Shown here in pieces: positions 34,954-42,115 of a DNA stretch of 64,000 bases. The stretch spans positions 186,001 through 250,000 of the forward strand of contig JAJECN010000020.1 of the NCBI GenBank assembly GCA_022821965.1, in the 5' to 3' direction. Made by a program: the position numbers and the translations under genes. A model generated the notes under the pieces. That model searched no databases and was not told the DNA's origin. It saw only the letters and a list, made by a program, of their open reading frames with translations. The number at the start of each line of letters is the position of its first letter. Position 1 is the stretch's first letter. The stretch is from Candidatus Poribacteria bacterium. GTDB taxonomy: Bacteria; Poribacteria; WGA-4E; WGA-3G.

Positions 34954-35451
34954 ATGCCACGCAAAAACAAGATACTCAACATCGGCGATCCCGCGCCGTC
35001 ATTCACACTGCCATCGCACCAACGCGAGGAAATATCGCTGGAAACCTATCGCGACGCGCAAAACGTTGTCCTAACTTTTTTTCGAGGAACATGGTGACCG
35101 AACAGCCGCCGTCAGTTGTCGGCAGTGCAAGAAAACGTCGAAAATTACGCGGAATACACAGCCACGCCGCTCGCGATAGCGGGACAGTGGCCCCGTGAAC
35201 TCCGAGGCTATGCCGACAAAAACGGCATTACATTCCCTTTACTGGTAGACAAAACCCGAAACGTCATAAAAAGTTATGGGGTCTACCACTGGCTCAGCTT
35301 AGAGGCTTACAACATCGCACGTCCCGCAACATTCATCATTGACAAAACTGGGATTATCAGATATATGTATATCGGCACGCATCAATTTGATCTTGTCCAA
35401 CAGACAGAACTCCTTGAATCGCTCAAAGAAGTGGCAGGACTACAAAAATGA
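34954..35451 (+). CDS. peroxiredoxin-like (AhpC/TSA) protein with in-frame TGA at the catalytic Cys; candidate selenoprotein
   Basis: Reading through one TGA gives a complete 165-residue redoxin. It starts ILNIGDPAPSFTLPS, continues VVLTFFRGTW-TGA-PNSRRQL, and ends with FPLLVDKTRNVIKSYGVY and ARPATFIIDKTGIIRYMYIG, the normal AhpC/TSA order. The TGA is codon 48, exactly where relatives have the peroxidatic Cys in W-C-P-x-C/S. Frame and length are otherwise intact for 117 codons. The protein has no Cys at all. Selenocysteine is the simplest reading. A 4-bp hairpin (GCCG 35108-35111, CGGC 35120-35123) follows, but it fits the bacterial SECIS rules poorly. A nonsense mutation remains possible. 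ATG 34948 is an alternative start. Confidence 0.65.
35095..35097 (+). other. in-frame TGA, candidate selenocysteine codon
   Basis: TGA in the frame of ATG 34954, between TGG (Trp47) and CCG (Pro49). TGA is used as an ordinary stop elsewhere in the window (35451, 41990, 43969, 53155), so general code reassignment is unlikely. Confidence 0.55.
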
Positions 35452-35453
35452 TT

Positions 35454-35481
35454 TTGATTTCTGCTCGAAATGTGATATAAT
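35454..35481 (+). promoter_or_regulatory. extended -10 promoter of the riboflavin genes
   Basis: TTGATT (35454-35459) and TATAAT (35476-35481), spacing 16, with TGA before the -10. It lies 95 bp before ribD. No FMN riboswitch motif was seen in the leader. Confidence 0.6.
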
Positions 35482-35531
35482 TTAAAAAAACTTGGGTATA
35501 GATAACGCATCGCTGTTCTCCTATGATCGCT

Positions 35532-35552
35532 GGCGATGTTTGAAACCTCGTC
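35532..35552. repeat. degenerate R3 palindrome in the ribD leader
   Basis: GGCGATGTT-TGA-AACCTCGTC, two mismatches from the R3 consensus. Confidence 0.45.
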
Positions 35553-35576
35553 AGTGAATATACAGAACTAACGCAA

Positions 35577-36680
35577 ATGGACGAAACACATATAGCCTTT
35601 ATGCAACGCGCACTCGACTTAGCACGGCAGGCGAAGGGACGCACGAGTCCGAATCCGCTCGTCGGCGCGGTCATTGTAAAGGATGGAAAGGTTATCGGTG
35701 AAGGGTATCACAAGAAAGCGGGAACCGCGCACGCAGAAGTCCACGCATTGAACGCCGCAGGCGAAAACGCCAAAGGTGCAACGCTTTACACGAATCTTGA
35801 GCCGTGTTGTCATTGGGGACGGACACCGCCCTGCACAGCGGCACTGATTAACGCAGGTATCGCCCACGTCTACGTCGCAGAAGTTGATTTGAATCCGAGT
35901 GTTGCAGGCAAAGGCGTTCAACAACTTCAAAATGCGGGTATCGACGTCCATGTAGGCGTATGTGAGCAGGAAGCATCAGACCTGAACGAGGTGCATCGAA
36001 AATACATTCAGACCGGCAAGCCCTTTGTTATCCTCAAAACTGCGATGAGCCTCGACGGAAAAATCGCCACTGTTTCTGGCGAATCGCAATGGATTACATC
36101 CGAGGCATCACGGCAGCGGGGACACGAGGTTCGGGACGCGGTAGATGCGATCCTTGTCGGTAGAGGCACAGTCGAACGTGACAATCCATCACTAACGACA
36201 CGGCTGCAGGATAGAGAAGGACAGGACGCGATTCGGATTGTGTTAGATTCACACGGGAAAACTCGCACGGATGCACGCATTTTCAATGCCGAAAGCGAGG
36301 CTGGCGTTATCGTGGCAGTAACGGCAGAGGCACCCCCTGAAAACGTTAACGCTTTGGAAAAGGCGGGGGCGGAAGTTATCACTGTTCCAGCATCGCACGG
36401 AAACCAGGTCTGTTTCAAAAGTTTGATGGAGATATTGGGCAAACGTGAGATAACAAGCGTCCTGATAGAAGGCGGTGGCGAAATCAACGCATCGGCGATC
36501 GCTGCAGGTGTTGTTGACAAGGTTATGTGCTTCGTTGCACCCAAACTCATCGGTGGTCAAGATGCCCCTGGACCGATCGGTGGAATAGGCATCCGCAGTT
36601 TGGCTGACGCAATAAACCTACAACGCATCAACATTACACAGATGCCTGAGCACGACCTTTTAATTGAAGGATACCTATAA
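35577..36680 (+). CDS. ribD: bifunctional pyrimidine deaminase/reductase RibD
   Basis: A 367-residue two-domain enzyme for steps two and three of riboflavin synthesis. The N-terminal deaminase has His52-Ala-Glu54 and the zinc cysteines Cys77 and Cys86 (EPCCHWGRTPPC). The C-terminal NADPH reductase domain starts near 145 (KPFVILKTAMSLDGKIAT) and contains ILVGRGTVERDNPSLTTR and VLIEGGGEINAS. Length and motif order are typical. One base separates the TAA from ribE's ATG. It opens a rib gene cluster whose later gaps are filled by repeats. Confidence 0.95.
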   Translation: MDETHIAFMQRALDLARQAKGRTSPNPLVGAVIVKDGKVIGEGYHKKAGTAHAEVHALNAAGENAKGATLYTNLEPCCHWGRTPPCTAALINAGIAHVYVAEVDLNPSVAGKGVQQLQNAGIDVHVGVCEQEASDLNEVHRKYIQTGKPFVILKTAMSLDGKIATVSGESQWITSEASRQRGHEVRDAVDAILVGRGTVERDNPSLTTRLQDREGQDAIRIVLDSHGKTRTDARIFNAESEAGVIVAVTAEAPPENVNALEKAGAEVITVPASHGNQVCFKSLMEILGKREITSVLIEGGGEINASAIAAGVVDKVMCFVAPKLIGGQDAPGPIGGIGIRSLADAINLQRINITQMPEHDLLIEGYL

Positions 36681-36681
36681 C

Positions 36682-37353
36682 ATGTTCACTGGGATCGTCG
36701 AGGAACTCGGAAAGATTAGAAGTATCCAAGTCAAATCTCAGGATGTGACACTTGAAATTCAGGCGACCGATGTTCTCAGCGATGCGAAGGTTGGTGACAG
36801 TATCGCTATTGACGGTGCCTGCCTCACGATCCGTTTTCTCACATCGGAAGCATTCACTGTTGATGTATCCGCTGAGACCTTGCGTAAGACAACATTGGGT
36901 GAGCGGAAAGTCGGAGACCCCGTTAATTTAGAACGTTCACTCCGACTCAGCGATAGGTTAGGTGGACATCTCGTATTGGGACACGTCGATGAGGTCGCTA
37001 CAATCTGTGGGTGGAAAGACGAAGGAGACGCTTCTCTGATGCAGGTAACGATAAGTAGTGCCACCAGACCTTACATCGCATATAAAGGATCGGTTACCGT
37101 CGACGGTGTCAGTTTAACTGTATCAAATCTACACGCAGATGCCTTTGAAGTCGCATTGATTCCACATACGAAGGACGTGACAACCCTCGGAGCGAAACGC
37201 ACCGGTGCAAAGGTTAATCTCGAAGTTGACATCATTGCGCGTTATCTTGAAACGCTTCTCAAAAATACCGAGGGGAAGAGGGAGTGGAACAATCAACCCT
37301 CTACCGAGACTCTTAATTTGAACTTTTTATCGAAACACGGCTATATCGAATAG
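36682..37353 (+). CDS. ribE: riboflavin synthase alpha chain
   Basis: A 223-residue protein that dismutates 6,7-dimethyl-8-ribityllumazine to riboflavin. MFTGIVEELG is the canonical N-terminus, which fixes ATG 36682. Two lumazine-binding repeats follow, with DGACLTI and VDGVSLTV. GAAGGA inside the end of ribD serves as ribosome binding site. The C-terminal ~20 residues (LSKHGYIE) extend past the second barrel as usual. Gene symbol ribE is used in the Gram-negative sense (ribC in E. coli). Confidence 0.93.
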   Translation: MFTGIVEELGKIRSIQVKSQDVTLEIQATDVLSDAKVGDSIAIDGACLTIRFLTSEAFTVDVSAETLRKTTLGERKVGDPVNLERSLRLSDRLGGHLVLGHVDEVATICGWKDEGDASLMQVTISSATRPYIAYKGSVTVDGVSLTVSNLHADAFEVALIPHTKDVTTLGAKRTGAKVNLEVDIIARYLETLLKNTEGKREWNNQPSTETLNLNFLSKHGYIE

Positions 37354-37359
37354 CCGTCA

Positions 37360-37495
37360 GCAGCAATAGCAATCGGCTTTCAGCACGGTTTTTCTGCGAA
37401 AAACCTTTCAGCAGTCAGTAAAGAGGCGTTTTTTAATGTTTGCGTCTTTGCTGATGGCTGACCGCTGACGGCTGATGACTAATACGCCGATAGCC
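37360..37495. repeat. R2 repeat element between ribE and ribBA
   Basis: GCAATCGGCTTTCAGCACGG at the left and GCTGATGGCTGACCGCTGAC at the right form the two arms of an R2 element. The in-frame ATG 37475 lies inside it, which argues for ATG 37499 as the ribBA start. Confidence 0.6.
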
Positions 37496-37498
37496 ATT

Positions 37499-38731
37499 AT
37501 GCCAAATAATTTTAACACTATTCCTGAAGCACTCTCTGCAATCCAAAACGGGGAAATGATTATCGTCGTTGATGAACCCGATCGCGAGAACGAAGGCGAT
37601 CTCATCATGGCGGCTGAAAAGGTAACGGCAGAGACTATCAATTTCATGGCAAGATACGGTAGGGGTTTGATATGCCTACCGACCTGTTCAGAACGCCTTA
37701 CCGAACTCGAACTCGACCCGATGGTAGTGTCTAACACGGCGCAAATGCAGACCGCTTTCACAGTCACTATTGATGCCAAAGAGGTTACGACCGGTATTTC
37801 GGCACAGGAACGCGCCTACACGATCCAAAAATTCGTTGACCCTGAAGCCATCCCGTCAGATTTCGTCCGTCCTGGGCACATTTTCCCGTTAGAAGCGAAA
37901 CCGGGCGGTGTTCTCCGACGCGCAGGGCATACCGAAGCCACCGTCGATTTAGCACGGATGGCAGGACTCTATCCCGCGGGTGTCCTCTGTGAGATCCTCA
38001 ACGAAGACGGCAGCATGGCACGCGTCCCCGAGCTAATGGTGTTCGCCGCGCAACATCAACTCAAAATCATCACTATTGCCGACCTAATCGCGTACCGCCG
38101 TGAGACAGAGACCCTGATTAGACGTGTCGCCACTGCTGATATCCCGACCGCGCACGGTGAGTTCAAACTTTATGCCTACGAAAGCACCGATACAAGTGGT
38201 GAAACCGTTGAAGGCGATAGAACGCACGTCGCACTCGCAAAAGGCGATCTTACCGATGCAGCCCCAATCTTAGTCCGTGTGCATTCGCAATGCCTTACGG
38301 GTGATGTCTTCGGCTCTCTCAGATGCGATTGCGGTGCACAACTCGAAATCGCTTTGCAAACCATTGAGGAGGAAGGCAGAGGCGTACTCGTCTATATGCG
38401 ACAGGAAGGTAGAGGAATGGGGCTCAAAGGGAAATTGCGCGCGTATCAGCTACAAGATAACGACGGATTGGACACCGTTGAGGCGAATGAACACCTCGGA
38501 TTTCCCGCAGATTTGCGAGATTACGGTATCGGAGCACAGATATTAGCCGACTTAGGGGTCCGAAAGATGCGGTTGATGACAAACAACCCGAAAAAAGTCA
38601 CAGGACTGTCTGGACATGGGCTTGAAATCGTTGAACGTATTCCGTTGCAAACCAAGCCGAACGTCTTTAACCGCCGATATTTAGAAACTAAACGTTCTAA
38701 ACTCGGTCACCTCCTCCTACATGAGGAATAA
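37499..38731 (+). CDS. ribBA: bifunctional DHBP synthase / GTP cyclohydrolase II
   Basis: A 410-residue fusion that supplies both precursors of riboflavin. The N-terminal 3,4-dihydroxy-2-butanone 4-phosphate synthase has [16 protein letters not shown] and [17 protein letters not shown]. The C-terminal GTP cyclohydrolase II has zinc ligands Cys265, Cys276 and Cys278 ([17 protein letters not shown]) and RQEGRGMGL and TNNPKKV. Both catalytic halves look complete. ATG 37499 is preferred; ATG 37475 would add eight residues read from a repeat. No clear Shine-Dalgarno precedes either. Confidence 0.94.
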   Translation: MPNNFNTIPEALSAIQNGEMIIVVDEPDRENEGDLIMAAEKVTAETINFMARYGRGLICLPTCSERLTELELDPMVVSNTAQMQTAFTVTIDAKEVTTGISAQERAYTIQKFVDPEAIPSDFVRPGHIFPLEAKPGGVLRRAGHTEATVDLARMAGLYPAGVLCEILNEDGSMARVPELMVFAAQHQLKIITIADLIAYRRETETLIRRVATADIPTAHGEFKLYAYESTDTSGETVEGDRTHVALAKGDLTDAAPILVRVHSQCLTGDVFGSLRCDCGAQLEIALQTIEEEGRGVLVYMRQEGRGMGLKGKLRAYQLQDNDGLDTVEANEHLGFPADLRDYGIGAQILADLGVRKMRLMTNNPKKVTGLSGHGLEIVERIPLQTKPNVFNRRYLETKRSKLGHLLLHEE

Positions 38732-38739
38732 AGAATGGA

Positions 38740-38830
38740 GAGTTGACGGTTAACAGTTAAAAAAGGCATTCGGTTTACCAAAATCTCTCTTTAACCGAAA
38801 ACTGAAAACTGACAACCGATAACTAATAAA
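38740..38830. repeat. R1 repeat between ribBA and ribH
   Basis: Left arm GTTGACGGTTAACAGTTAA; right arm TTTAACCGAAAACTGAAAAC then CTGACAACCGATAAC. The arms are complementary. Confidence 0.6.
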
Positions 38831-38836
38831 AAAACT

Positions 38837-39328
38837 ATGCCAAACGTCTACGAAGGACATCTTCTCGGTGAAGGTCTCAGTTTCGGTATTGTTGTCAGTC
38901 GATTCAATAGTTTCGTTACCGAAAAACTCCTCGCTGGCGCACAAGATGCTCTCAAACGGCACGGTGTCGATCTGGACGAGATCGATGTTTTCTGGACACC
39001 CGGTGCTTTTGAGATACCGGGAATCGCTAAACGCCTTGCAGAAAGTGGACGCTACGATGCTGTTATCTGTCTCGGCGCAGTGATCCGAGGCGCGACACCG
39101 CATTTCGATTACGTCGCAGCGGAAAGTGCGAAGGGAATCGCCAACATATCATCAAACACCAACATCCCCGTCATTTACGGCGTTATCACCACAGACACAA
39201 TAGAACAAGCACTCGAACGCGCCGGTATAAAAGCCGGAAACAAAGGGGCTGAAGCTGCCATGGCTGGCATTGAAACAGTCAATCTCTATAAAGCTGTCGA
39301 AAAAGTCCTAAATCAAAACGAAACTTAG
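38837..39328 (+). CDS. ribH: 6,7-dimethyl-8-ribityllumazine synthase
   Basis: A 163-residue lumazine synthase. [41 protein letters not shown] (catalytic His89) and the [16 protein letters not shown] block are all present and of normal length. It condenses the RibD/RibBA products to lumazine for RibE. Homologues assemble into pentamers or 60-mer shells. Its start follows an R1 repeat and lacks a clear ribosome binding site. Confidence 0.95.
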   Translation: MPNVYEGHLLGEGLSFGIVVSRFNSFVTEKLLAGAQDALKRHGVDLDEIDVFWTPGAFEIPGIAKRLAESGRYDAVICLGAVIRGATPHFDYVAAESAKGIANISSNTNIPVIYGVITTDTIEQALERAGIKAGNKGAEAAMAGIETVNLYKAVEKVLNQNET

Positions 39329-39405
39329 CCCGTAATGAAATGGAGGGGTTTTTGCTTGGGGGTTTCTTCAGATATACGGAAGTGTGCTTCAAGCCCGAAA
39401 CAGAC

Positions 39406-39433
39406 CCTAATCGAACCGCAAGGAAAGTTAAAA
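39406..39433 (+). repeat. R7 ribosome-binding-site repeat before hisH
   Basis: CCTAATCGAACCGCAAGGAA then AGTTAAAA, 2 nt before GTG 39436. An R9-like stretch (TTTTTGCTTGGGGGTTTCTT) lies just upstream at about 39349. Confidence 0.6.
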
Positions 39434-39435
39434 TA

Positions 39436-40053
39436 GTGATTGCAATTATAGATTACGAAGCAGGAAACCTTACAAGTGTCGCACGTGCCTTGACACATCT
39501 CGGCTATAAAAACCAGATTACATCCACCGCAGAAACGATACTCACAGCCGACCGCGTTATTTTCCCCGGTGTCGGTGCCGCAAAAGCCACGATGCAAACC
39601 TTACACAAACGCGGGTTAAACCAAGTCCTCACGGACTTCCATCGCACTGGCAAACCCATGCTCGGCATCTGCATCGGTATCCAAATCCTCTTTGAACACA
39701 GCGAAGAAGAGGATGCCGAATGTCTGGGGCTCCTACGAGGACGCGTAAAGAAATATCCTACGGTAGGGGTTGGGTCACCCAACGCCTACAAAATCCCACA
39801 AATCGGCTGGAACGAAGTATATCAGACAAAACCGCACGCAATCTTCAAAGACGTTCCGAATCCCGCACACTTCTATTTCGTCAATTCCTACTATCCTGAA
39901 CCAGAGAAAACGGACGTTGTAATCGGAAAGACGACGTACGGACTTGAGTTCTGTAGTGCGATTGCCCAAGACAACCTCATCGCAACACAGTTCCACCTCG
40001 AAAAAAGTGGGCGTGTCGGGCTAAAAATGCTCAACAATTTTCTAAATCTTTAA
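39436..40053 (+). CDS. hisH: imidazole glycerol phosphate synthase glutaminase subunit HisH
   Basis: A 205-residue class I glutamine amidotransferase that feeds ammonia to HisF in histidine synthesis. The catalytic triad is Cys79 (GICIGIQILFE), His187 and Glu189 (ATQFHLEKSG). IAIIDYEAGNLTSVARAL and VIFPGVGA are typical. GTG 39436 is chosen; an in-frame ATG at 39340 would add 32 residues read from repeat DNA. HisF and other his genes are not in the window. Confidence 0.92.
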   Translation: MIAIIDYEAGNLTSVARALTHLGYKNQITSTAETILTADRVIFPGVGAAKATMQTLHKRGLNQVLTDFHRTGKPMLGICIGIQILFEHSEEEDAECLGLLRGRVKKYPTVGVGSPNAYKIPQIGWNEVYQTKPHAIFKDVPNPAHFYFVNSYYPEPEKTDVVIGKTTYGLEFCSAIAQDNLIATQFHLEKSGRVGLKMLNNFLNL

Positions 40054-40087
40054 CGAAAGAACATGGGTTCAATAATACAAGTGTGGA

Positions 40088-40322
40088 CGTAGGTTGGGTT
40101 GAGCGGTAAAAGGGCAGGAACTATTTCATTTATACGAATGATTCTGATTTTCGATGATCCATTCATATAAATAGACATAGCGAAACCCAACAAACCAAAC
40201 GCTGTCTGTGTAATAATACGTTGGGTTTCACTCGTCCTTTGATGGTTTCGAGTTTCTGAAAGAACTTGAAAGTTATCTTCTGTGTGCGATTTTTAGTAGG
40301 TTTCCGTTCAACTCAACCTACG
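40088..40322. mobile_element. R6 MITE-like element with CGTAGGTTGGGTTGAG ends
   Basis: CGTAGGTTGGGTTGAGCGG (40088-40106) and CCGTTCAACTCAACCTACG (40304-40322) are 19-bp inverted ends with two mismatches. A nested inverted pair, CGAAACCCAAC and GTTGGGTTTC, lies inside. There is no gene in the 235 bp. This element plus an R1 repeat account for most of the 40054-40415 gap. Confidence 0.6.
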
Positions 40323-40329
40323 TGCTCAC

Positions 40330-40412
40330 TGAGTACTGATAACTGAAAACGGGGTACTCAAAACTAATAACTGAAAGGCGACGCAGTCGCCGTACTGACA
40401 ACCGATAACTAA
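40330..40412. repeat. R1 repeat with internal GC hairpin
   Basis: ACTGATAACTGAAAAC-type units, and a perfect GGCGAC-GCA-GTCGCC hairpin at 40377-40391, end 4 nt before the kinase start. Confidence 0.55.
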
Positions 40413-40415
40413 AAA

Positions 40416-41990
40416 ATGCTAACGTTTTTTTTGGCACTTTTTGTGCTCCTCATCAACGTCAGCACGCATCTGTTCCAGATGCAAGAATACTATCCAGCAA
40501 TAAGCCACTGCTACTACGGGGTGATGATTTTCTCAGTCCTCTACGTGAAACCTCGCGGGCAGAACGTTTTGTTCGCTATTACGGCAGTAGCCAACTGGAT
40601 TTATGTCTTCCGCTATCCGAATCAAGTCGAGAGTATTATTATAGCACTCCTCTATCCGTTTGTTGTATTCGGTGTTATCCGCGTCATTCGTCACTTCCAA
40701 ACGCAGCGGCTGAGCGGGGCTGAAGAGATAGAGGAGATACACAGTGTCAATGCGAATTTAGAGAAGCAAGTTCGGGACATCTCCACGCTTTTTGAGGTAA
40801 GCAAAGCGGCAAACGCAAATCTTGAGTTAGAGGGATTATTTCAGCGCATCATTGAGATTCTATCCAAGCGACTCGGCATATATCGCGGGGCTTTACATCT
40901 CTACGAAAACGGGGAGGTCATCACTGAGGTCGAAACCGTTTTGGGACTCACACCCGCCGAGATGAAACGCGGCACCGACAATCAGATGGAAGACATTCAG
41001 AAACAGGTACTCGCAACAGGGAAAGCGATCGGCGTTCCACAAACTCGAAATCCGCTCAGTTATGTTAAACTCTTTGAATCCGAACGCGTCGAATCCAAAG
41101 ACAGAATCGCGTTCTGGTGTATCCCGATTGTTGTCGAAGAGAACGTCATCGGTACATTGACGATCGACAAAGCATCCGATGAATTTTCAGCAGAGGATGA
41201 TCGGAGGCTTTTAACAATTATCGCCTCTACCATTGCCCAAGGCGTTAAAATCCAGCAGACAATTGACGCGCTCGTCGAATCAGAACGGATGGCAACACTC
41301 GGAAGACTCGTCCGAACGATCGCACACGAGGTACGAAACCCACTCGGTAGTATCCGACTCGGTACACAATTGCTACAAAGCTCAGACGTGGATGGATTTT
41401 CACAGACTTCCGAAATCCGCTCAGAAAACGTCCAACTCTCTCAAGACGAGATTCAGGAATACACCGCAATCATTATCAAAGAGGTAGACAGACTGAATCG
41501 GTTCATTGAGCAATTGTTGGCTTTCAGCAAACCCGCAATGAGTGCTGCGAAGCGGACAGACATTCACCGACTCCTTGATAACAGCCTCGCAATCTGCCGT
41601 CCGGAATTGGAGCATCAAGCCATCACGGTAATCACGCAATATGGCACTTGTCCGGAAGTTAATGTTAACGAAGACGGTATAACACAGGTTATTCTCAATC
41701 TATTTTATAACGCCATTGAAGCGATGGATACAGAAGGAACGTTGACAATTCAGACAGAATATATGCCAGAGACAGAAATCGTCCTTATGCGCGTTCAGGA
41801 CGACGGACCCGGGATTCCGCCTGAAGATATACCGATGCTGTTCGATCCGTTTTACACCACCAAACAGAAAGGCACCGGCTTGGGACTCCACATCAGTCAA
41901 AGAATTCTTGCTGAACATCAAGGCAGCATTCGAGTCGACGAGAACCTCGAAGTCGGTACAGCGTTTGTCATGTCCCTTCCTGTGCATTGA
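40416..41990 (+). CDS. GAF-domain sensor histidine kinase
   Basis: A 524-residue kinase. The N-terminus has about three hydrophobic segments (1-20, 30-50, 65-90), then a coiled linker and a GAF domain (~130-285). HisKA has phospho-acceptor His304 in RTIAHEVRNPLGSI. HATPase has N box QVILNLFYNAIEAM, G1 DDGPGIPPED and G2 KGTGLGLHIS. The first membrane helix begins immediately at the start codon, so the N-terminus may be trimmed. It pairs with the NtrC-type regulator 125 bp downstream. Signal unknown. Confidence 0.88.
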   Translation: MLTFFLALFVLLINVSTHLFQMQEYYPAISHCYYGVMIFSVLYVKPRGQNVLFAITAVANWIYVFRYPNQVESIIIALLYPFVVFGVIRVIRHFQTQRLSGAEEIEEIHSVNANLEKQVRDISTLFEVSKAANANLELEGLFQRIIEILSKRLGIYRGALHLYENGEVITEVETVLGLTPAEMKRGTDNQMEDIQKQVLATGKAIGVPQTRNPLSYVKLFESERVESKDRIAFWCIPIVVEENVIGTLTIDKASDEFSAEDDRRLLTIIASTIAQGVKIQQTIDALVESERMATLGRLVRTIAHEVRNPLGSIRLGTQLLQSSDVDGFSQTSEIRSENVQLSQDEIQEYTAIIIKEVDRLNRFIEQLLAFSKPAMSAAKRTDIHRLLDNSLAICRPELEHQAITVITQYGTCPEVNVNEDGITQVILNLFYNAIEAMDTEGTLTIQTEYMPETEIVLMRVQDDGPGIPPEDIPMLFDPFYTTKQKGTGLGLHISQRILAEHQGSIRVDENLEVGTAFVMSLPVH

Positions 41991-42064
41991 GAAAAATAAA
42001 GGATCGTAGTCCGAAGCAACGCGCCGGGACGGATATACGGAGAGAAATATTCGCGTAGAATCAA

Positions 42065-42115
42065 CCTAACCGAACCGCAAGGTAAGATAAAAAAGCTGCA
42101 AGGAAAACTAAAAAA
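42065..42115 (+). repeat. R7 repeat, doubled, before the response regulator
   Basis: CCTAACCGAACCGCAAGGTA at 42065 and a second partial unit CTGCAAGGAAAACTAAAAAA ending at the ATG. The second unit supplies the ribosome binding site. Confidence 0.6.

Noticed and set aside
35098-35130. SECIS element after the TGA in the peroxiredoxin-like gene
   Set aside because: Only a 4-bp GCCG/CGGC stem about 10 nt after the TGA, with no G at the start of the loop. It does not meet the usual bacterial SECIS pattern, so it is noted but not called.
35482-35576. FMN riboswitch before ribD
   Set aside because: The leader is short and holds an R3 palindrome; none of the conserved FMN-aptamer segments is visible.
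36008-36550. 180-codon frame on the minus strand inside ribD
   Set aside because: It lies wholly over the ribD coding region, is Ser/Ile-rich shadow sequence, and has no ribosome binding site.
39340-39435. N-terminal extension of HisH from ATG 39340
   Set aside because: The 32 added residues are translated from R9 and R7 repeat DNA, and HisH normally begins at the IAIIDYEAGN strand.
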